Assembly (NCBI GenBank): GCA_018894075.1
Contig: JAHIEB010000028.1
Coordinates: 1-5,142 of the forward strand
Direction: 5' to 3'
Length of the DNA stretch: 5,142 bases
DNA from: Patescibacteria group bacterium
GTDB taxonomy: Bacteria; Patescibacteriota; Minisyncoccia; Minisyncoccales; Staskawiczbacteraceae
Position 1 is the first letter of the stretch. The number at the start of each line of letters is the position of its first letter. The position numbers and the translations under genes were made by a program. Positions 1-5,043 of the stretch are shown one piece after another. The notes below the pieces were generated by a model. It worked only from the letters and a program-made list of their open reading frames with translations. It ran no database searches and was not told where the DNA came from.

Positions 1-1424
1 CTTTCATTTTTTACCTCTTTTTTCCATTCAGGCGAAGGAACAAATCCATCTGCTTCCCCGGGCAGATCCACATCTAAATAAGATCCTAAACCGAATAGCT
101 CAAGATACTGCTTGATATTAGCTGGACCCAAGCCCTTTTGGTCTCCGAATCCCCCGCCGATTGTGTAAAAATATATGTTGCTGGATTTAGAAATAGCCTT
201 TCGCATATCATAATAGCCTGGAGCCTCCAGCCCGTTATACCTATAAACAATATTCGGGTCGTATTTGCTTTTCACTTCAATATATCCTAAATCATATATC
301 TCTTTGTCTGGAGAAATAATCCCCTCTTCAAGGGCAGCTGAAGCTATGAAAGGCTTTATTATAGAGCCAGGAGGATACTGCCCAGATATGGCGCGGTTGA
401 AAAGTGGCTGGTCTTTGTTTGAAAAAATGGAGGATAGCTGGCCCTTGTCTCCAAGCCCAAATATGTTGCTATCAAAGGAAGGCAAGGAAACTAAAGCTAA
501 AACTCCTCCAGTTTTAGGGTCTATGGCAACCGCAGCTGCTTTTTTTAAATTCATAGACTCTAATCTTTTCTTTAAAACATCTGTTAGTTTTTTCTGAAGG
601 CCGAGGTCAATGTTTAAAACCTGGCTCTGCCCTGAGATGGGAGAGCTAACGGTTCTTTCTCCCTCTTTATTCCCTAAAGCGTCTTTCTCGACATCTATTC
701 TCCCAGGAACTCCTCTCAAGATATTCTCATAAGATCTTTCAACTCCGGATTTTCCAATATAGTCGTTAAAAGAGTAGCCGTATTTTAAATCCTCCTTGCT
801 TACCTTGCCCATATATCCTAAAACATGAGCCAGATATTCAGCATTGTTGTATTGTCTAAGGGTTGTTTTTTCAATTCTAAATGCAATAAAGCTCGGCATC
901 TGCGCCTCAAAAACAACAAGCAATTCATGGGGAAGATTTTCATAGATTAGAATTTCTGAATCAACTGACTCTTCTATTTTAGCCTCAATTTCAAAGGGCG
1001 CTATTCCAAGAATGTCTGCTGCCCTGTTGATTTCAGAGGCAGAGTCAGTATTTACCAAGTCCCTTTTATCAACCAATAAGTCAAATGAGGGTTGGTTGAA
1101 AACCAACTGTTTCATATTTCGATCATAAATCACTCCCCTCTCTGCTGGAGAAAATATGGACCTTGTTTTATTGCTCTGGCTGGCTAAACTAAAATCAGAT
1201 CCCAAAACAACCTGGAAATAGAAAAGGCGGGCAAAAAGAATAACAAGGCAGAGGATAAAAAAACCAAAGATAAAATAGATAAGCTTTTCTCCCAAAGGCA
1301 CCTCCAGTCTTTTCCCAGTAATACCCATATCCTCCTCTTTTTCTCGAGCAAGGTCGTCTAAGAACACCTCGTGGGTCTCAATATCTACAGATCTTCTTTT
1401 GACTTTATACTTTCCTATTTCCAT
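1..1424 (-). CDS. mrdA: Penicillin-binding protein 2 (class B, elongation transpeptidase), C-terminus outside window
   Basis: This is a peptidoglycan DD-transpeptidase of the elongasome, anchored in the inner membrane with its catalytic domain outside. I translated 474 codons from the ATG at 1424-1422; the frame is open to the window edge. Residues 1-47 are charged and cytoplasmic, and about 48-73 form one membrane anchor. The dimerisation region follows, with RGVIYDRN at 97-103 and the YIGKSGVERSYE block at 222-233, both typical of the family. The transpeptidase domain starts near 295 (AVAIDPKTGGVLALVS). The active-site SxxK motif is YPPGSIIKP, with nucleophile Ser354 and Lys357; most relatives have STFK or STIK. 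The second motif is S414-S-N416, and a PGEADGFVPSPEWK block lies near 455-468. The KTG motif would lie beyond the window. The gene overlaps mreD by 20 nt, which implies co-transcription. No Shine-Dalgarno precedes this start. An internal ATG at codon 33 has GGAGG only 2 nt upstream, so the longer start is preferred but not certain. Confidence 0.94.
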   Translation of the reverse strand, partial: MEIGKYKVKRRSVDIETHEVFLDDLAREKEEDMGITGKRLEVPLGEKLIYFIFGFFILCLVILFARLFYFQVVLGSDFSLASQSNKTRSIFSPAERGVIYDRNMKQLVFNQPSFDLLVDKRDLVNTDSASEINRAADILGIAPFEIEAKIEESVDSEILIYENLPHELLVVFEAQMPSFIAFRIEKTTLRQYNNAEYLAHVLGYMGKVSKEDLKYGYSFNDYIGKSGVERSYENILRGVPGRIDVEKDALGNKEGERTVSSPISGQSQVLNIDLGLQKKLTDVLKKRLESMNLKKAAAVAIDPKTGGVLALVSLPSFDSNIFGLGDKGQLSSIFSNKDQPLFNRAISGQYPPGSIIKPFIASAALEEGIISPDKEIYDLGYIEVKSKYDPNIVYRYNGLEAPGYYDMRKAISKSSNIYFYTIGGGFGDQKGLGPANIKQYLELFGLGSYLDVDLPGEADGFVPSPEWKKEVKNE

Positions 1425-1875
1425 AGAATAATTTAAAAAGATAAAAGAAAAACACCCCGAAAATAAGATTAAAAGATAGTCCCGCAATTAAAGGAAATAT
1501 GTTTAAGCTGAACCTTGAAATAATGCCAAAAAAAATAGAGGAGATAAAAAGTAATATTAAATAATAAAATACATTGTACTCATATGAAACATCTCGGAGC
1601 TGCCTCGGCATTTCCTTGACGAATAAATAAACAATTAAAAGCAGCAGAGATGAAAGGCCTATGGGCCCGAATCTCAAATCAATAAATATGCCACCGGCAA
1701 TAGTGGGAATTAAGCCGTAGTAACTCTTTTTCTCCTCTAAAAAAGAGACCAAACAGACGCACACTAAAACAAGATTGGCAAATGCCCCAAAGACAGAAAA
1801 ATGAACTAAAAAGCTGTTTTGAATTAAAACTAAGAAATATAAAACAGCAGTTAAGATAATGGCGGGAATCAGCAT
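1405..1875 (-). CDS. mreD: Rod shape-determining protein MreD
   Basis: This is an integral membrane protein of 156 residues, a usual length for MreD, which works with MreC, MreB, RodA and PBP2 in lateral wall synthesis. Almost the whole chain is hydrophobic. I see five or six likely membrane segments: about 3-22, 28-45, 53-65, 71-86, 103-122 and 128-150. The most diagnostic stretch is GGIFIDLRFGPIGLSSL (about 61-77), which resembles the Gxxx-D-L-xx-G-x-x-G-L signature of MreD. The ATG directly follows the mreC stop (TAG-ATG, no gap), and the 3' end overlaps mrdA by 20 nt, so the three genes form one operon, probably with translational coupling. No Shine-Dalgarno is visible. The identification rests on context and topology as well as sequence, since MreD is poorly conserved. 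Confidence 0.93.
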   Translation of the reverse strand: MLIPAIILTAVLYFLVLIQNSFLVHFSVFGAFANLVLVCVCLVSFLEEKKSYYGLIPTIAGGIFIDLRFGPIGLSSLLLLIVYLFVKEMPRQLRDVSYEYNVFYYLILLFISSIFFGIISRFSLNIFPLIAGLSFNLIFGVFFFYLFKLFYGNRKV

Positions 1876-2673
1876 CTATTTTAGCAAAACGAATAAGCTG
1901 TTTACAGAACTTAAATCCATAAAAAGATCAACATTCGTTTCTTGAAAGGATTTTGTATCCTCCTTTTCTGGTGCCATAGCTCTGCCGATTAAAAGATTGG
2001 CTGGGTATAGGCCTTTGAAGCCTGAAGTAAGTAAAACATCCCTCTCCTGCAGATCGGCCTCCTGCGGGATAAGTTCTAAGCGCATTGACCCGCCCCTTCC
2101 TTTAACAATTCCTAAAATATCTTTATCCTGAATTTTAATATCAGAGATAAATGACTCGTGGTTTAACAGTAGAACTTTTGAATAATTAGCATAAACATCG
2201 GAAACCGTTCCGTAGAGAACCCTTTGTTCGTTAATGACAGCCGCACCCACAGAAATTCCATCGCGAGCTCCTTTGTCAATCAAGATTGCCTCATCTGAAG
2301 GGTCTTTTTCAATAATCCTAGCAAGCGATAAATTAAATCCGCTACTTAATCCCGTCTTTAAAGCAATCCTTAGAGCTTGATTTTCCTGCTTTACATCCTT
2401 GAGCTCTTCTACTCTTGCCAGCAAACCATGATTCTCCAGAGAAAGCTGTATGTTCTCATTCTTTAATGCTGATAGCGCAAATAACGGGGAAAAGAAGTTT
2501 GAAACTGTCTGGCCTCCTCCCCATAAGGCACCCTGCAAGGGAGAGGTTAAGCAATAAAAAAAGTTCCTAATAGAACTGCTAAAAACATTGAGGGCAAGGA
2601 ACAATAGAACAACAACCAACCCGATAATTAAAAAACGAGAAGGCCTGTTCTTTTTAGAGTATGCGATCATCAT
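1876..2673 (-). CDS. mreC: Rod shape-determining protein MreC
   Basis: This is a periplasmic (extracytoplasmic) scaffold of the elongasome that activates PBP2 and connects it to MreD and MreB. The protein has 265 residues, within the family range. A short basic N-terminus (KKNRPSR) is followed by a single membrane anchor at about 14-32. A heptad-rich coiled coil at about 66-106 (LKNENIQLSLEN, VEELKDVKQENQAL) is the MreC dimerisation helix. The beta-barrel MreC domain starts at about 117 with ARIIEKDPS and contains ILIDKGARDGISVGAAVI and VLYGTVSDVYANYSKVLLL, both characteristic. Two ATGs stand in tandem (2673-2671 and 2670-2668); either could be the start. No Shine-Dalgarno is present, and the best promoter candidate would give a leader of only a few nucleotides. 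mreB, the usual upstream neighbour, is replaced here by the 5S gene about 55 nt away. Confidence 0.96.
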   Translation of the reverse strand: MMIAYSKKNRPSRFLIIGLVVVLLFLALNVFSSSIRNFFYCLTSPLQGALWGGGQTVSNFFSPLFALSALKNENIQLSLENHGLLARVEELKDVKQENQALRIALKTGLSSGFNLSLARIIEKDPSDEAILIDKGARDGISVGAAVINEQRVLYGTVSDVYANYSKVLLLNHESFISDIKIQDKDILGIVKGRGGSMRLELIPQEADLQERDVLLTSGFKGLYPANLLIGRAMAPEKEDTKSFQETNVDLFMDLSSVNSLFVLLK

Positions 2674-2685
2674 AAAGATTATGCT

Positions 2686-2714
2686 ATTTTAACCTATAGC
2701 CACACTCAATGCAA
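2686..2714 (-). promoter_or_regulatory. Candidate sigma70-like promoter for mreC-mreD-mrdA
   Basis: On the minus strand TAAAAT (2691-2686, five of six matches to TATAAT) lies exactly 17 nt downstream of TTGCAT (2714-2709, three of six matches to TTGACA). Transcription would begin near 2679, six or so nucleotides before the first mreC ATG, giving a nearly leaderless message. The -35 box is weak and sits directly after the U-run that follows the 5S gene. Read-through from the rRNA operon is the alternative. Confidence 0.4.
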
Positions 2715-2715
2715 C

Positions 2716-2728
2716 AAAAAAGCGCTCT
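2716..2728 (-). terminator. Possible rRNA operon terminator and 5S processing stem
   Basis: After the 5S 3' end the minus strand reads AGAGCGCTTTTTTG. The AGCGCT box (2726-2721) is self-complementary and can pair with a second AGCGCT at 2844-2839 on the other side of the 5S. This extends the 5S terminal stem across a small internal mismatch and is followed by a run of T residues (2721-2716). The layout fits a processing stem that doubles as an intrinsic terminator, but the stem closes over the whole 5S rather than forming a short compact hairpin. Confidence 0.4.
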
Positions 2729-2836
2729 TGTGGCAACTACCTACTCTCGCCCTTTCGGACTACCATCGGCCTTGGCGTATTTCACTTCCGAGTTCGAAAT
2801 GGGATCGGGTGGGACAACGCCAGTATAGTCGCCACA
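2729..2836 (-). rRNA. rrf: 5S ribosomal RNA
   Basis: Read on the minus strand the segment matches bacterial 5S rRNA throughout the conserved parts. Examples are the GGTGGGAC-like region complementary to 2808-2816, the block complementary to ATTTCACTTCCGAGTTCG (2779-2796) that includes the conserved loop C region, and the CGAGAGTAGGTAGTT-like 3' part. The ends pair as TGTGGC with GCCACA (2831-2836 with 2729-2734), which fixes the boundaries. At about 108 nt it is shorter than the usual 115-120, with a trimmed hairpin around 2750-2756. It lies about 54 nt downstream of the 23S gene on the same strand. Confidence 0.94.
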
Positions 2837-2890
2837 GCAGCGCTCTTTTGTGTGAATCTAAATATCTAGAATCTGTACCTATCACTAGGC

Positions 2891-3180
2891 AAAGAAAGTG
2901 AACAATGAATATTAGTACCCCTCGGCTGAATGGATTGCTCCACTTACACCTGAGGCCTATCAACCTCATCATCTCTGAGGAATCTAGGAGTTCTTATCTT
3001 GAGGTGGGCTTCATGCTTAGATGCTTTCAGCATTTATCCCTTCCCAACTTAGCTACCCAACAATGCTCCTGGCGGAACAATTGGTACACCAGAGGTTAGT
3101 CCAACCCGGTCCTCTCGTACTAGGGTCAGAGCCTCTCAAAACTCAACGCTTGCGGTAGATAAGGACCAACCTGTCTCACG
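2891..3180 (-). rRNA. rrl: 23S rRNA last exon (end of domain V and domain VI)
   Basis: This exon begins on the minus strand with CGTGAGACAG (E. coli C2594 onward) at 3180. It includes the sarcin-ricin loop AGTACGAGAGGACCGG (3121-3106), the binding site for elongation factor GTPases. The 3' end near 2891 is approximate. Confidence 0.93.
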
Positions 3181-3411
3181 CATATTTGGTCATTTATCGC
3201 TAAATGTATGGACTATAACTTCATCCTTTATTCAAGGAGGCTAACATTTAGTCTCTACGGGCATCATTATGACTTCCCTCGGTATTGTCCGCGTGGGATT
3301 TTACCGATATTAGTTAGCTTCTCTCTTAATATTACTATCAAGAGCCGCCGTGTGTGTATGTCTTCCTCGGGGTTCAAACTGTTTAAAAGCCGATAAATTA
3401 TTAGCTTCTAA
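3181..3411 (-). ncRNA. ORF-less mini group I intron (231 nt) after 23S U2593
   Basis: This is a self-splicing ribozyme without an ORF. The core folds by eye. The guide CACGGCGG (3352-3345) pairs with exon CCGU (P1, with U.G at the splice site) and with exon CGUG (P10). P2 is at 3344-3323 with a GUAA tetraloop. P3 is GCTAAC (3318-3313) with GTTAGC (3245-3240). P4 is CGGTA (3306-3302) with TACCG (3284-3280), joined by AAA and CAA to P5 (TCC/GGA). P6 is GGG (3278-3276) with CCC (3261-3259). P7 is GACTA (3253-3249) with TAGTC (3215-3211). P8 is CCTT/AAGG (3237-3225). P9 is at 3206-3191 with a GCGA loop. The last base is the expected terminal G (3181). The insertion site is the one used by the Chlamydomonas chloroplast intron that encodes I-CreI. 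The extra 5' segment 3370-3411 is antisense to the exon and is described in the findings. Confidence 0.95.
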
Positions 3412-3424
3412 ACGGTTTGAACCC
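3370..3424 (-). repeat. Inverted repeat spanning the exon-intron junction
   Basis: The end of the middle exon plus the first eight intron bases (3424-3404) can pair with intron bases 3390-3370 in a 21-position stem. It contains 10 pairs, one C.A mismatch (3414/3380) and 10 more pairs including one G.U, with a 13-nt loop (3403-3391). The stem includes exon bases of the peptidyl transferase region and both sides of the 5' splice site. It excludes the P1 pairing with 3348-3345. Confidence 0.85.
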
Positions 3425-3743
3425 AGCTCGCGTACCACTTTAATTGGCGAACAGCCAAACCCTTGGGAGCTGCTCCACCCCCAGGATGTGGTGAGCCGAC
3501 ATCGAGGTGCCGAACAGAGCCGTCGCTATGGACGCTCGGGCTCTACCAGCCTGTTATCCCCGGAGTAGCTTTTAGTTGATGATCTTTCGCGGTTCTAATA
3601 ACCACGATCGGTTCACTAAGTTCTGGTTTCCCAACTGCGCGACATATCCGTCTTGCAGTAAAGCTGGCATATGGCTTTGCCCTATCGCTCCGATTTCCAT
3701 CCGGAGCTAGCCAACCTTATAAACGCCTCCATTACTCTTTAGG
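3412..3743 (-). rRNA. rrl: 23S rRNA middle exon (domain V, peptidyl transferase region)
   Basis: This exon corresponds to E. coli about 2263-2593 and is 332 nt against about 331 in E. coli. It starts on the minus strand with CCTAAAGAGTAA (3743-3732) and ends with CAAACCGT at 3412. It holds the central peptidyl transferase sequence complementary to CCTGTTATCCCC (near 3550-3561) and the GGTACGCGAGCTGGGTT block just before the next intron. Its first 12 nt are also read as the last codons of the homing endonuclease. Confidence 0.95.
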
Positions 3744-4388
3744 CAATTCTGTTAACCTTAAAACTCTTGGAATTTTATATCTCATAGGCAGAATTATAAA
3801 TGGTTCGATGATTCGTATGAATTTCTCGCCAAATTTTCCTCCTATATAGATTTGCTTCCCAGTTTGATCTTTTCTTGTAGAGCTAGCCACACCAAATTTA
3901 TTTTTTAGAACGTCCTGCAGAGTTTTAACATCCTTTCCGCGAAAACCCTGCGTATTAAGAAATACTCCTTTATGTTTATTTGATTTTACCGAGCCATCGT
4001 CCATATACCAAACTGCTAAAACTAAAGGCGTTACGTTCTTAAATAAATTACTTGGTATAACTTTTTTCCTATCCGAATAAAATTCCTTCTGAACTGCTCC
4101 CAACAGTCTATGCCCATACGTAGAAAATCCATAGTTGATATAAATTTTATTCCAGGCTTTTTTTATTTTTTGTTTTGGCTTTGTTCGAACCCAATTTCTG
4201 AATTCTTTGTAGAACCAATCTACATATTTTCTCTGCTTGTAGCTATGTTCGATTTTTAGCCTACTCAACTTGGGAGAAAACAATTTTTCTAAATGCCCGT
4301 CTCCCAAAATTGCTCCAACTAGAATTTCCTTCTGTCGGTCGCTTAAAAAAAGCTTGCTTTTATACTCCTCTATTATTCTACTTCGCAT
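3732..4388 (-). CDS. LAGLIDADG homing endonuclease encoded in the 23S group I intron
   Basis: This is a 218-residue intron-encoded DNA endonuclease. Such enzymes cut an intron-free copy of the host gene at the insertion site and so spread the intron. Two LAGLIDADG helices are visible: ILVGAILGDGHLE (22-34, catalytic-type Asp30) and PLVLAVWYMDDGSVKS (121-136, Asp131). It is therefore a two-repeat, monomer-type enzyme, and the WYMDDG form of the second motif resembles the LAGLIDADG_2 type (I-SceI-like). Basic stretches such as RTKPKQKIKKAWNK (68-81) fit DNA contact. The ATG at 4388 is bounded by an in-frame TAA two codons upstream and has no Shine-Dalgarno. The final codons CCT-AAA-GAG-TAA lie in the 23S exon, past the 3' splice site at 3744. 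Both acidic residues and the full length are kept, so it appears intact. Activity is inferred, not shown. Confidence 0.95.
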   Translation of the reverse strand: MRSRIIEEYKSKLFLSDRQKEILVGAILGDGHLEKLFSPKLSRLKIEHSYKQRKYVDWFYKEFRNWVRTKPKQKIKKAWNKIYINYGFSTYGHRLLGAVQKEFYSDRKKVIPSNLFKNVTPLVLAVWYMDDGSVKSNKHKGVFLNTQGFRGKDVKTLQDVLKNKFGVASSTRKDQTGKQIYIGGKFGEKFIRIIEPFIILPMRYKIPRVLRLTELPKE

Positions 4389-4723
4389 AGATTAGAGTTT
4401 AAGTTTCGGGTTAGTTAATTGGCACGATTAAAACCTAACCACGGTTTTAAAAATTAACATTACCGAATCTTTATGTCGCCATAAAGTTCAGACTGTATCA
4501 CCATCCTGATTTTTATCAGGAGCCCGACGTGCAGTCGTTGAGGGTTTATTTAAGGATTAAATAATTCCCTGCTGATTGTCCGCACCAAAAGATTTTCACT
4601 TACTTTATTCTAACAAAGTTGAGTACTTTTGGATACTCGGAGGTTCCAGCATATTAGTCGAGTTTACGTTTTAAATCGCTTTAAAACGGCCCCATTACAA
4701 ATGCGTTCAATTTGTAATAGTTA
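3744..4723 (-). ncRNA. Group I intron with homing endonuclease, after 23S about U2262
   Basis: This is a 980-nt self-splicing mobile intron. Joining exon CTTGCCT (4730-4724) to CCTAAAGAG (3743-) restores a normal 23S helix with GGAGGCG. P1 pairs exon GCCU with guide GGGC (4692-4689), including the canonical U.G, and a P1 extension pairs 4718-4711 with 4701-4694. P2 (4688-4667) is a perfect 9-bp hairpin with a GCGA loop. P3 is CTCGAC (4662-4657) with GTCGGG (4528-4523). P4 is GCTGG (4650-4646) with TCAGC (4575-4571). P6 is closed by GGG (4569-4567) and CCC. P7 is GACTG (4536-4532) with CAGTC (4495-4491). P8 is at 4520-4505 and P9 at 4486-4469, again with GCGA. The complete core thus occupies the first 255 nt. 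The endonuclease gene fills almost all the rest up to the terminal G at 3744. P10 is weak or absent. Confidence 0.95.
4409..4440 (-). promoter_or_regulatory. Hairpin between intron core and endonuclease start
   Basis: GGTTAG (4440-4435) can pair with CTAACC (4414-4409), and TTAAT with ATTAA extends the stem inside. It sits 20 nt before the endonuclease ATG and after P9. It could be a peripheral P9.1-type helix of the intron or a structure that limits translation of the endonuclease. The sequence does not decide between these. Confidence 0.4.
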
Positions 4724-5043
4724 AGGCAAGTGCCCCACTTAAACTGCCCGTTAAACACTGTCCCCGCTTGCGCGGGTTAGAACATAGGCCACTAAAGATG
4801 GGTGTTTCATCGGCGTCTCCACACCACCCGAGAGTGATGCTTCAAAGACTACCCACTACACTACGCATTAGAAACCTAAATTCAATATCTAACTACAGTA
4901 AAGCTTCCGGGGTCTTTCCGTCTAGCCGCAAGTAACCTGCATCTTCACAGGTACTGCATTTTCACCGGGCTCCTCGTTGAGACAGTTCTCCACTTATTAA
5001 GCCATTCATGCGGGCCGGAACTTACCCGGCAAGGGATTACGCT
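4724..5043 (-). rRNA. rrl: 23S rRNA exon between first and second visible introns (end of domain IV, start of domain V)
   Basis: This exon corresponds to E. coli about 1932-2262 (320 nt against 331). It begins on the minus strand with AGCGTAATCCCTTGCCGGG (5043-5025), close to the E. coli AGCGAAATTCCTTGTCGGG. It ends with GGGGCACTTGCCT, which includes the P loop (GGGGC, 4736-4732) that pairs with the CCA end of P-site tRNA. It is collinear with the normal rRNA. Confidence 0.94.

Noticed and set aside
265..597. Open frame of 110 codons on the plus strand
   Set aside because: It lies wholly antisense to the conserved transpeptidase domain of PBP2, and its translation shows no recognisable domain.
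2721..2847. AGCGCTCTT direct repeats as attachment-site or transposon target duplication
   Set aside because: They enclose only an intact 5S gene and are better explained as an extended precursor stem.
2760..3099. Short open frames on both strands over the 5S and 23S 3' end
   Set aside because: The DNA is conserved 5S and 23S rRNA; the frames are incidental.
3370..3390. Segment taken at first as the P1 guide strand of the U2593 intron because it pairs with 13 exon bases
   Set aside because: It would put U-A, not U.G, at the splice site and offers no P10. The segment 3352-3345 gives U.G, pairs with both exons and sits directly before P2, so it is the better guide.
3208..3568. Two short plus-strand open frames
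   Set aside because: They run antisense to the U2593 intron core and to the peptidyl transferase exon, both explained as structured RNA.
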